20,308 nucleotides of DNA from the IMG/VR virus record IMGVR_UViG_3300010334_000363, positions 1 to 20,308 of that record. One strand, 5' to 3'. A model generated the notes under the pieces. It ran no database searches. It had not been told where the DNA came from and saw only the letters and a list, made by a program, of their open reading frames with translations. The position numbers and the translations under genes are program-made. This document shows, one piece after another, positions 13,972 through 20,308 of the stretch. Source of the stretch: a virus. Numbering within the stretch: the stretch's first letter is position 1; each line of letters opens with the position of its first letter.

Positions 13972-16958
13972 AGTGGGCGCTCCGTGATGCGAATGTAGTC
14001 CTTGACCGTGCCGCCCCCGGCGTAAATGTCTGGCATTTTGATGGCAGGACGGCGCACGATGGCAGGAGGGCGCACAGGCGTTTCTGTCCAACCCTCATCT
14101 TTTGATTCAGAATACCGTTGTGGCAGAACCAAACCCTTCGTCATGGCCAGTTCTTTTTTCATGGCCTCAATGTAATCCTCCTGCGACCGGCGGGGAAAAG
14201 GCTCGCGCAACTCGGAACGGGGAAGCATGCGGACAAGGCCTTTTTGCTGCCCAGCTTGCGCCATGGCTCGGCTACGGTGCCGCCCTTCATGCCCCGAGAT
14301 AAAAGGGGTCAAAGGTAGCCCTGCCTCTTCTTTGTTCAACTCCAACATGGGCACGTCGTGAAATTTGCCCACGCTTTGCAGATACCGGATGTAATCCGCC
14401 GTCGGGAGGTTTTCCTTGTTGCTTTCTTCTCCGGGCCAGCGTTTGGTTCTTTCCGGGATAGGCGAGGCGTATTGCTCAAAGCGCGCTGGGTCCATCGTCA
14501 TCATGGCTTGCGCATTGTCCCCGCTGAACGCATGCTTCAAGGCTTCCAAGGTGTACAGGTCTTCCAGATTCGGAATCTCATCCGCAGCGCGCTGTACGCG
14601 CCTTGCGCCATACCCACCCTTGTGCTGCCGGATGTATTCTTCCAATTCCTTGATGCTCCCGCCCCCCGCCATGCGCGGCATGGGCTGGTTAGGGCGCATG
14701 GCCGCCAGTGCTTGGCCCTGCTGCGTCATCTGTAGGATGTTGCTGCGCGGGGCGCCGGGTGCTGGCGCTGGTGGCTGGCCTTGCGGCTGACCCGTTGGGG
14801 GCACTTGCCCTGCTGGCTGCCCTGGTTGGGGCGGCATTGCTCCCATCGGGGCAGCGGGCTGGCCCGGTAGGATCTGCTGGCCGGGCATCTCAGGCTGGAA
14901 GTCCACGCCGCCCACGGGCAGGCCTGGGCCGGTACCCGGTGCCACGTACTCCTTGACCTTCAGGTTGGGCGCCTCATTGGCACCGACGTTCTTGAGGCTG
15001 GCCACCCTGTTGAGCATGACGTGCGCCAGCATCTCGTCGTGGCTGGGCTCGTCGGCCTTGACCTCGCCGCCTTCGGCCATGCGCCGTGGTTCGGGCTTTT
15101 GGAAAGCCTTGTGCTGGCCCGCCATAGAGCGGATGTGCTTGGCACCAGCCAAGTAGGGCCTGACGCCGATCTCGTCAACCTCTTCAGGGTCGTGCCGGTA
15201 CGCAAGGCGGTGCTGGGCCGCAAAGCTCTGTTCGGGAAACGCCATGTGCCCGTCAAACTCTTCGTTGTCGATGTCGTCGCCTACCGGGCCGCCAGTGGCC
15301 AAGCGCTTCATGAACTTTATGGGCTGGGGCGCCACGTACTCTTTACCCTTAGCCGCGATCTGCTCCTGCGGGGTGTCGATCTGGTACTCGCCGTTGTTTT
15401 GTTTGGCGTGCTCAATGTGGTGCTCGCCCACGTGGTGCGTGAACGACGTCTGGTGGCCAACGTTGCTGGTGGACTCGGTGGGCGTGGTCATGACGATGGC
15501 GCCCGCCACCTTGCCGTTCTTGGTCTTGAACCGGTTCTTTGGTAAGAACTCGTCGTCCTTGAACCGCGAGTCGGTCGGGATCATGTGCGGCGTGCCGTCT
15601 TCGTTCTTGCCTACCTGCACCAGCCGAGGATGAAGGATGTGCTGCTTCTGGTAGTCGAAGCGCAGGCCATCGTGGGTCTCGTGGCCGAAGTGCGCCTTGT
15701 CGGGCGTCGTGGGCTTGCCGTTGGGCCCGAAGTGTCCTTCCGGCCCCTCCTTGCGCTCGTCCTCGTCCAGCTCGTGTGGCTCGCGCCCGGTAGACCAATA
15801 CTTGGCGTGCGTTATGGCACTTTGCATTTTCTTGTCAAGCGGTGAGCGTTTTTTAACGTCGGTCACCATGTATGAGTTCTTGGGCGGCGTTTGCTCGCCC
15901 TCGTCGTTGACAAAATCCTTGCCGCTGGCCGTGGCCGCGTTGATGGTGCGGCTGATGCGCTGCTTGTCGCGGTCAATGTTCTCTTGGATTGCCGCGCCCT
16001 TCTTAACCTTAGGGCCGATGTTGGAGTGCGTGACGTAGTACCCGTTGGCCGGGTCGTGCATCTCATTGGTCTTGCCGTAGGAGTTGGCGGTGATGGGCGG
16101 CTTGCCCTCCAGCGCCCGCTGCTTGTTCAGGTGCTTGATGACGTGGCGCGATGACACGTCCGTCTCGTCCACTACGTTCGGGCGAAACAACAAGCGCTTA
16201 TTGCTCCTGTCCGCCAGCCGGGCGGCGTTGCGCAGCGAGCCGGTGTGCGCCAATATCCAATCCTGCGTCATGGCGGGATCATGCTTGGCCTGCTCGTGGC
16301 TTGCGCGGCGCACGGCTGCCGCCGGGTACTGGGCCTCGGCGTTGGGGGCGAAGCACGTGCCTTTCATGGTGTCCACCACGCCGTTCTCGTGGCCGCCGCC
16401 GCAACCGGCGGTCTGGCCGGGGCAGGTGTTGACAACGTGGTACTTTTGGTTCTTGCCTTCACCGGATGAGTACAGCGCGTGGCCTGCGACGCCCTTGGAC
16501 GCGAAGCCGATGTACGTGCGCCCCTGCTCGTCGTGCTCGTGGTTGACGGTGTCGAGCTTCTTACTCTTGTCCAGCGTGTTGGCCGTTGCCCCGATGTGTT
16601 GGGCCGCGCGCAAGCGCCCTAGCGCCGCGTCTTCGGCGGCCATCTGTTCGTTCAGGGGTTTTTGGAAGTGCTCGTCCAACGCGTTCTTGTGGATGCGCCC
16701 GATCTGGCCGATGTTCAGCGGGGGGCGGTTCTCTGAGCCGTAGACTTTTGCCCGCGCCTTGTTGATGTCCAGCATGCCGGGCACGCCGGTCATCGTGCCG
16801 GACTTGCCCAGCTTGCGACTACCTTCGAGCATGTGCCGGGGAACTTTGATAGCTGTCACGCCGCCGGGGCCTGTGGCGTTCACTTGCACGCGGGTGGGGC
16901 TGCCGGAGTCGTCTTTCTTGGCAAGCTCCTGCTTCATCTGCTCTACGGTTGGTTCCAT
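13968..16958 (-). CDS. Large multidomain polyvalent-type protein with GHEGRHR domain
   Basis: This gene encodes 996 aa. ATG at 16958 lies 27 nt after the terminase stop, with a weak CGGGA SD. Residues about 145-450 form one domain with three cysteines (C179, C186, C202) in CPGQTAGC...GTC, then AVRRASHEQAKHDPAMTQDW, LLFRPNVVDETDVSSR and NSYGKTNEMHDP. This weakly recalls Gp88-type phage proteins. After ATGGPV (554-559) and AEGGEV (628-633) comes a Pro/Gln linker (672-740). AGGGSI (764-769) introduces a domain with IPNLEDLYTLEALKHA and GHEGRHRSRAMAQAG (889-903), a ParB-like motif common in polyvalent proteins. AGGGTV (980-985) precedes the C-terminus. Its place between terminase and portal suggests a virion or ejected protein. 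Biochemical functions are unknown. Confidence 0.82.
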   Translation of the reverse strand: MEPTVEQMKQELAKKDDSGSPTRVQVNATGPGGVTAIKVPRHMLEGSRKLGKSGTMTGVPGMLDINKARAKVYGSENRPPLNIGQIGRIHKNALDEHFQKPLNEQMAAEDAALGRLRAAQHIGATANTLDKSKKLDTVNHEHDEQGRTYIGFASKGVAGHALYSSGEGKNQKYHVVNTCPGQTAGCGGGHENGVVDTMKGTCFAPNAEAQYPAAAVRRASHEQAKHDPAMTQDWILAHTGSLRNAARLADRSNKRLLFRPNVVDETDVSSRHVIKHLNKQRALEGKPPITANSYGKTNEMHDPANGYYVTHSNIGPKVKKGAAIQENIDRDKQRISRTINAATASGKDFVNDEGEQTPPKNSYMVTDVKKRSPLDKKMQSAITHAKYWSTGREPHELDEDERKEGPEGHFGPNGKPTTPDKAHFGHETHDGLRFDYQKQHILHPRLVQVGKNEDGTPHMIPTDSRFKDDEFLPKNRFKTKNGKVAGAIVMTTPTESTSNVGHQTSFTHHVGEHHIEHAKQNNGEYQIDTPQEQIAAKGKEYVAPQPIKFMKRLATGGPVGDDIDNEEFDGHMAFPEQSFAAQHRLAYRHDPEEVDEIGVRPYLAGAKHIRSMAGQHKAFQKPEPRRMAEGGEVKADEPSHDEMLAHVMLNRVASLKNVGANEAPNLKVKEYVAPGTGPGLPVGGVDFQPEMPGQQILPGQPAAPMGAMPPQPGQPAGQVPPTGQPQGQPPAPAPGAPRSNILQMTQQGQALAAMRPNQPMPRMAGGGSIKELEEYIRQHKGGYGARRVQRAADEIPNLEDLYTLEALKHAFSGDNAQAMMTMDPARFEQYASPIPERTKRWPGEESNKENLPTADYIRYLQSVGKFHDVPMLELNKEEAGLPLTPFISGHEGRHRSRAMAQAGQQKGLVRMLPRSELREPFPRRSQEDYIEAMKKELAMTKGLVLPQRYSESKDEGWTETPVRPPAIVRRPAIKMPDIYAGGGTVKDYIRITERPL

Positions 16959-16985
16959 GTCGTGTCCCGGTAGTTCGCGCGCATT

Positions 16986-18404
16986 TTATACCGCGTAAGG
17001 GTTTTCGGCCTTGCGCGGGTTGGCGTCGGCGTAGTCCTCCTCGTCCACCCACTCGTGGGGGAAGTCGATGGTGAGCCAGCCAGCGTCGCGCAAGTATCGC
17101 AGGGCTTGGCTCATGGCGTCAACAAAGTCGTCGTGCGCCGTGCCCTCGGGGAAGCTGCAAACCTGGCTGACCATGCCCTCGGCCCAGTCCCGCACGAAGC
17201 CCTTGCGGTTGCCTGACTCGGGTATCCAGACGCGCCCGGCCTTGATGATGTTGGCCACGATGGACAGGCGCTGGATCTTGTCGGCGCGCCCAGGGTTGTA
17301 GGCCTGGACCGGCACGCCCGCCCTGCGCAGGTCTTGTATAAGACTGATGCCCGCGCTCTTGTCCTCAATCAGCAGCAGGTCGACGCGCTTCTTGGCCTTG
17401 CCCTCACCATAGACCGTCTCGTACTCGTCCAGGATCTTGGGCCGCAGGTCGGGGTACTGCAGGTGGTCCTGCCAGCAGTCGACCACCATCGCGCACATGC
17501 CGCCGTCCTCGGGCTTGAACACGCCGAAGGTGATGTGGGCGGTCGGGTCGTTGTGCGTCTTCTCGCTGGCGGCGCAGTCCACAGACTGCACGATGTACTC
17601 GAAGCGCGGGAAGGGCTTGCCGTTGGGCCAGAGCTTGAACCAGTCGCGCTTGACGATGCCCGACTCTTCAGGGTCGATGATCTCCGCGTGGATCTCTTGG
17701 CGGCCCAGCTTGGTGCCCTCGTATTGCAGGATCTGCTTTTGGAACGATGGGGCCAGGTTCTTGATGTTGACGTAGGTGCTGGCGGTGGTCACTACGACGT
17801 CGTCGCCGTTGCGGTCGATCAGGTCCATGACCACCGGCTTTGGCTTCGGGGTGGTGGAGCAGATGATCCGGGTGTGCAAGCCCAGGCGGACCGCGAACTG
17901 GATCATGTCCCAGGCCTCTTGCAGGTACTCCCAGGCGGCCAGCTCATCGAGCCAAGCGCCGTGCCACTGGCCACCGCGGAAGCGCTCGGGCTCGCTGGCC
18001 GGTATGCCCTTGATCAGGCTGCCGTTGGTGAGCGTGATCTCGTGCAGCGAGCTGTTGTACTTCTCCACCAGCATCGGCGGGATGACGGCCAGCAGCCCCG
18101 ACTCGCCCTCGTAGCATGTGCCGCGCAAGTCGGCACTGGTGGGCGCCGACACCAGCCAGCGGGTGTTGGGCTGCTCCCATGCCCACCAGCCCACGGTCTC
18201 CGCCGATGTGCGGGTCTTGCCTGAGCCGCGGCCACCTAGCATGAGCCATATGCCCCAGGCGGTGCCCGCGGGCTCGAGCTGGAACTTGTGGGCCTTGAGT
18301 AGCCACCTGGCGCGCCACTCGAAGGCCGCGCGCTGCTCGGGCTTGAGCTTGGCGTACTGCTCGCGGACCTTGGGGTCCTGCAGCAGGGCGACTGCGCTAC
18401 TCAC
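16986..18404 (-). CDS. terL: Terminase large subunit
   Basis: This gene encodes 472 aa. It starts at a GTG (18404) that overlaps the small-subunit stop by 8 nt. No closer ATG exists and the SD is poor, so translation is probably coupled. The ATPase domain has Walker A GGRGSGKT at 57-64, Walker B WLDE at 151-154 preceded by GGQWHGA, and the coupling motif STT at 183-185. The nuclease domain has acidic residues in SVDCAAS (D276), LLIEDKSAG (E347, D348) and HDDFVDAM (D425, D426, D429), the RNase H-like arrangement of terminases. The enzyme drives DNA into the prohead through the portal and cuts the concatemer. The length is on the short side of the family but all key motifs are present. Confidence 0.96.
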   Translation of the reverse strand: MSSAVALLQDPKVREQYAKLKPEQRAAFEWRARWLLKAHKFQLEPAGTAWGIWLMLGGRGSGKTRTSAETVGWWAWEQPNTRWLVSAPTSADLRGTCYEGESGLLAVIPPMLVEKYNSSLHEITLTNGSLIKGIPASEPERFRGGQWHGAWLDELAAWEYLQEAWDMIQFAVRLGLHTRIICSTTPKPKPVVMDLIDRNGDDVVVTTASTYVNIKNLAPSFQKQILQYEGTKLGRQEIHAEIIDPEESGIVKRDWFKLWPNGKPFPRFEYIVQSVDCAASEKTHNDPTAHITFGVFKPEDGGMCAMVVDCWQDHLQYPDLRPKILDEYETVYGEGKAKKRVDLLLIEDKSAGISLIQDLRRAGVPVQAYNPGRADKIQRLSIVANIIKAGRVWIPESGNRKGFVRDWAEGMVSQVCSFPEGTAHDDFVDAMSQALRYLRDAGWLTIDFPHEWVDEEDYADANPRKAENPYAV

Positions 18405-18921
18405 TTGACTGTCGGGTAAGCGCGATGTTTTTCAGCAGCTCGCCGAACACGTCGAAGCTCACCTCGACGGCCAGGGGGGCTTCCTCGTCACCGGCTACCG
18501 TGGTGCGGTCGCCGTACTTCTTGGGGTGCCAAGCCTTGAGCAGGCGCATGCGTGTGTCGATCTGCAGCTTGCGGTGGCCGAGCATATCCTCCTCGGTCAC
18601 CGTCATGGTGTCTTCGTCTTCGGTCGCGCCGCTGTTGGTTACGATCTTGCGGCCCACGTGCGTGTTGTCAGCGATGTGTAAGGCCTCTTCCGCAAGGATC
18701 TCAAAGCCCACTTCTCTACCGCGCGCGTAGTCTATGGCAAACTGCTTGTCTTGGTCGAGCCAAGCGAAAATTGTCGGATAGCTCGGAAGCCCTTCGCGAC
18801 TCTTGCAGTAATCGCGCAGCGTCTTTCCTTCAGACAGCCACGCCACAATTTCCGCCTTGATCTTTTCCTGTGGGTAAAGCGTGCCACCTGGTGGACGCCC
18901 AACTTTCTTTCCTGTTGCCAT
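18397..18921 (-). CDS. terS: Terminase small subunit
   Basis: This gene encodes 174 aa. ATG at 18921 has SD TAAGGAG 7-8 nt upstream. The N-terminal helix-turn-helix region reads AEIVAWLSEGKTLRDYCK and YPTIFAWLDQDKQFAIDYARGRE (about 23-70). The core has ILAEEALHIADN and, after an acidic loop (100-112), HRKLQIDTRMRLLKAWHPKKYGDR (116-139), the signature of Sf6 gp1-like small terminases. It recognises the packaging site and loads the large subunit, whose gene it overlaps. A hairpin spans its own SD (18926-18958), suggesting translational control. The packaging site itself, often in or near this gene, cannot be located by eye. Confidence 0.9.
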   Translation of the reverse strand: MATGKKVGRPPGGTLYPQEKIKAEIVAWLSEGKTLRDYCKSREGLPSYPTIFAWLDQDKQFAIDYARGREVGFEILAEEALHIADNTHVGRKIVTNSGATEDEDTMTVTEEDMLGHRKLQIDTRMRLLKAWHPKKYGDRTTVAGDEEAPLAVEVSFDVFGELLKNIALTRQSSE

Positions 18922-18925
18922 ATCC

Positions 18926-18958
18926 GCTCCTTAGCGCATCTCTCAGCGCGTTAGGAGC
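18926..18958 (-). promoter_or_regulatory. Imperfect hairpin over the terS ribosome binding site
   Basis: In the 42-nt gap before terS the minus-strand RNA can pair GCTCCT with AGGAGC (6 bp) and, after a small internal loop, GCGC with GCGC around an 8-nt loop. The AGGAGC arm is the SD of terS. The pairing is weaker than that before the HNH gene. It could reduce terminase translation relative to the upstream small genes, or simply be chance. Confidence 0.4.
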
Positions 18959-18963
18959 AAAGT

Positions 18964-19155
18964 CTACCCCAAATCGCCAATGGGGCACTCCCCAGGCCAG
19001 CGGCCCGAAGGGAGCCTCCGAAACGCGGGCACTGCCCACGGGAGAGGGGTCAACCCCCTCTTTTTCAGAATGCGGCAAAACCGCTGAACCTCCGCCACGG
19101 TCATTTCGACCATGTAGCGAGTTGTATTTGAGTCGATGATGTACAAATTTTTCAT
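18964..19155 (-). CDS. Small hypothetical protein (63 aa)
   Basis: ATG at 19155 is 5 nt after the preceding stop, with SD AGAGGA at good distance. The N-terminal half (MKNLYIIDSNTTRYMVEMT, then VAEVQRFCRILKKRG) looks like a small globular or helical protein. The rest is Pro/Arg/Gly-rich and may be poorly structured. An inverted repeat, better suited to terminating plus-strand transcripts, lies within the gene (19043-19065). I do not recognise the family. Spacing and SD are the main support. Confidence 0.65.
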   Translation of the reverse strand: MKNLYIIDSNTTRYMVEMTVAEVQRFCRILKKRGLTPLPWAVPAFRRLPSGRWPGECPIGDLG

Positions 19156-19160
19156 AATGA

Positions 19161-19376
19161 TTATCCTCTGTAGTTGCGGCTTGGATAGTAGTCCTCCTCC
19201 GGGTCCTGATCGGACTCGTAAGGCTCAGCGGAGATCTCGTACACGTACCGCCCTATCGTGCCGCTGAACAGCACCTTCTCCACCGCATCTTCCTCGTTCC
19301 AAGCCTCGACGGTTGTGTGCTCGTTGCCGTTCACGAAGACAACCCATTCCTGGGGGTGCATCTGTACTTGGCTCAT
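19161..19376 (-). CDS. Small acidic hypothetical protein (71 aa)
   Basis: ATG at 19376 overlaps the upstream TGA (ATGA) and has SD GGAGG 6 nt before it. The sequence has MHPQEWVVFVNGNEHTTVEAW and EEDAVEKVLFSGTIGRYVYEIS, a likely small alpha/beta fold, and an acidic Tyr-rich tail (EPYESDQDPEEDYYPSRNY). No cysteines or membrane segment. It is one of a run of small genes before the terminase genes. The function is unknown. An anti-host or accessory role would fit the location but has no direct support. Confidence 0.78.
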   Translation of the reverse strand: MSQVQMHPQEWVVFVNGNEHTTVEAWNEEDAVEKVLFSGTIGRYVYEISAEPYESDQDPEEDYYPSRNYRG

Positions 19377-19570
19377 GCTGCCTCCGCGAATGCGATAAGG
19401 GCTGCAGCCAGCTCTCTGGCCTGGGCAGGTGTCAGCACCGCGCTGGCACTGGCCATCGGCACCGCAATGCTCAGCCAGACATCGTCTGGGGCTTTGGGAT
19501 CCTCCCAGTTGGCGTATACGTCAACGCTGACTCGTGCGCCGCGCTCTGTGGTGATTGTGGTGGGGTCCAT
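19373..19570 (-). CDS. Small hypothetical protein (65 aa)
   Basis: ATG at 19570 has SD TAGGAG about 8 nt upstream. The gene overlaps the next one by 4 nt. The N-terminal 45 residues are beta-like (ARVSVDVYANWEDP, VWLSIAVPMASAS), and the end LTPAQARELAAALIAFAEAA is a clear amphipathic helix. Small phage proteins with this LTP-x-QA-x-ELA ending are widespread and uncharacterised. No catalytic motif is visible. Confidence 0.8.
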   Translation of the reverse strand: MDPTTITTERGARVSVDVYANWEDPKAPDDVWLSIAVPMASASAVLTPAQARELAAALIAFAEAA

Positions 19571-19594
19571 GGTTTTCTCCTATGTGGGTGTGGA

Positions 19595-19813
19595 TTAGTA
19601 ACGGATACCAACGGTGGCTGGGTCGATACCGGCTTCGCTCAAACGCTCACCAGCCGAATTGTGAAGGGCAACCAACATTGCGGCCCAGAACTCTTCGGAA
19701 TCGTCATCCTTGACGCCGCAGTTTTCGCTATCGACGCATACATCCGTGAAGTCCCAACCGTGAGCGGCTGTTACTTTTTCTGTCAAGGCTTCGTATTTTG
19801 CTTTGCTGTTCAT
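19595..19813 (-). CDS. Small acidic hypothetical protein (72 aa)
   Basis: ATG at 19813 has SD CGGAGA 7 nt upstream. It is the first gene after the candidate promoter/operator at 19849-19904. The product has KYEALTEKVTAAHGWDFTDVC, two cysteines (26 and 32), a strongly acidic middle (KDDDSEEF) and a helical AAMLVALHNSAGERL segment. The family is not recognised. A 24-nt gap separates it from the next gene. Confidence 0.78.
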   Translation of the reverse strand: MNSKAKYEALTEKVTAAHGWDFTDVCVDSENCGVKDDDSEEFWAAMLVALHNSAGERLSEAGIDPATVGIRY

Positions 19814-19848
19814 GGTGTTCTCCGATGTGTGTGTGTTGAAGAGCCTCT

Positions 19849-19904
19849 ACTGTAACACGGAGTTACAGTTTGGGGCATGACCTATTGTAAAGTTTTGTAA
19901 AGTT
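19849..19904 (-). promoter_or_regulatory. Candidate promoter/operator with inverted and tandem repeats
   Basis: The 90-nt gap upstream of the 72-aa gene contains ACTGTAAC and GTTACAGT (19849-19856, 19862-19869), a perfect 8-bp inverted repeat with a 5-nt spacer. It also contains a perfect 10-bp tandem repeat, TTGTAAAGTT twice (19885-19894, 19895-19904). On the minus strand TTTACA (plus 19886-19891) could be a -35 box, 18 nt from TGTAAC (plus 19862-19867) as a -10 box. The -10 candidate lies inside the palindrome, so a bound protein would block it. This would drive the small genes and the packaging operon. The box match is only moderate. Confidence 0.45.
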
Positions 19905-20158
19905 CAGTGCTCCGTTGGCCGCCTCCAGCGGTTGCGGATCGTGTCGGCCAACTTCTCGATGTCCACGCAGTTCTCGGCCAGCTCTGCGCAGGCCTCGTTC
20001 TCAATGCCGATGGCGTGCCTGGTGGCCTGCACCGCCATGTCGATGATCTCGGCCTTGGCCAGCGCCAGCGCGGCATCGAACTCCTGCTGGGTGAAAAATT
20101 TCACGTGGTTGTTGGCGCCCAGCAGTTGCCGGGCGAGGGGGCTCAGTTCTTTTTCCAT
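19904..20158 (-). CDS. Small helical hypothetical protein (84 aa)
   Basis: ATG at 20158 has SD AGGAG 7 nt upstream and starts 3 nt after the previous stop. The product is mainly helical: KELSPLARQLLGANN, EFDAALALAKAEIIDMAVQA and CAELAENCVDIEKLADTIRNR, ending in a basic WRRPTEH. It has two cysteines (57 and 64 approximately) but no recognisable motif. It is likely co-transcribed with the coiled-coil gene to its right. Function unknown. Confidence 0.78.
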   Translation of the reverse strand: MEKELSPLARQLLGANNHVKFFTQQEFDAALALAKAEIIDMAVQATRHAIGIENEACAELAENCVDIEKLADTIRNRWRRPTEH

Positions 20159-20161
20159 GTG

Positions 20162-20308
20162 CTACTCCTGACTTTGACCCATGACTCTTTGCTCCATCAG
20201 CTTGTGCGAGCGCTTCAGGCCCGCATTCTCCGTCTTCAACTCGTCGACCCTGGTGGTCAGGTACCGGATGCGGGCCTCAGCCTGACGTATCCAATCCGCG
20301 ACCTCGGC
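20162..20308 (-). CDS. C-terminal end of a coiled-coil protein (partial)
   Basis: An open minus-strand frame enters at the right edge and ends in TAG at 20162, giving 48 residues. It contains ADWIRQAEARIRYLTTRVDE and LKTENAGLKRSHKLMEQRV, a heptad-like coiled coil. The start is outside the window, so neither length nor family can be judged. The 3-nt gap to the next start and the open frame to the edge support it being real. Confidence 0.65.
   Translation of the reverse strand, partial: AEVADWIRQAEARIRYLTTRVDELKTENAGLKRSHKLMEQRVMGQSQE

Noticed and set aside
13972-14091. Forty-codon upstream extension of the 639-aa gene
   Set aside because: The added residues are Cys/His/Arg-rich and read from inside the preceding gene in another frame. 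The ATGA overlap with GGAG at 13971 is a better start.
17334-18224. Plus-strand open frame of 296 codons
   Set aside because: It is the reverse of the terminase large subunit gene, which has complete Walker and nuclease motifs.
18830-19078. Minus-strand frame of 82 codons across the terS start
   Set aside because: It overlaps both terS and the better supported 63-aa gene, and its residues look like an out-of-frame reading.
1-20308. CRISPR array, tRNA or rRNA genes, insertion sequence, integrase or attachment site
   Set aside because: No regularly spaced direct repeats, cloverleaf-like segments, transposase or integrase motifs were seen on either strand. Short tRNA genes cannot be excluded fully without a dedicated search.

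Overview
The window is the packaging and head-morphogenesis region of a tailed bacteriophage genome (Caudoviricetes). All 24 genes I can support lie on the minus strand, so transcription runs from position 20308 towards 1. Terminase, portal and HK97-type capsid genes in fixed order, almost no intergenic space and many start/stop overlaps show that this is viral DNA. No integrase, tRNA, plasmid or host gene is visible. The long portal with a C-terminal coiled coil suggests a podovirus-like phage, and the moderately high G+C suggests a proteobacterial host. Both are inferences, and no species can be named.

Right end (20308-18964): the C-terminus of a coiled-coil protein and five small genes (63-84 aa) of unknown function, most with clear Shine-Dalgarno (SD) sequences. 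A short intergenic gap near 19850-19904 holds an 8-bp inverted repeat and a perfect 10-bp tandem repeat, and is the best promoter/operator candidate. Packaging genes follow (18921-16986): terminase small and large subunits, overlapping by 8 nt.

Centre (16958-12052): two large multidomain proteins of 996 and 639 aa lie between the large terminase and the portal. They look like phage polyvalent proteins. One carries a Cys-containing N-terminal domain and a GHEGRHR (ParB-like) domain. The other carries an EIQSD-type domain and a likely ADP-ribosyltransferase-like domain. Their domains are separated by a short peptide of the form A-x-G-G-x-V, which recurs many times in a lysine/glycine-rich protein further downstream. 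Stop/start overlaps couple these genes to each other and to the portal.

Head cassette (12052-5651): portal (833 aa), two tiny overlapping genes (50 and 56 aa), a GroES-like protein, a scaffold-like protein, a 181-aa conserved-looking protein, a putative decoration protein and the major capsid protein. An endonuclease VII-type HNH gene sits just downstream of the capsid gene, and a hairpin covers its ribosome binding site.

Left end (4891-1): a beta-rich virion protein, the KGG-repeat protein, an intrinsic terminator, a small beta protein, an alanine-rich coiled-coil protein and the N-terminal 570 residues of a tail-fibre-like protein that runs off the window.

The most novel features are the polyvalent pair and its dispersed A-x-G-G-x-V peptide, the hairpin on the HNH ribosome binding site, a VELPE peptide shared by the portal and scaffold N-termini, and a GroES-like gene inside the head cassette. 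No intergenic stretch exceeds 300 bases.
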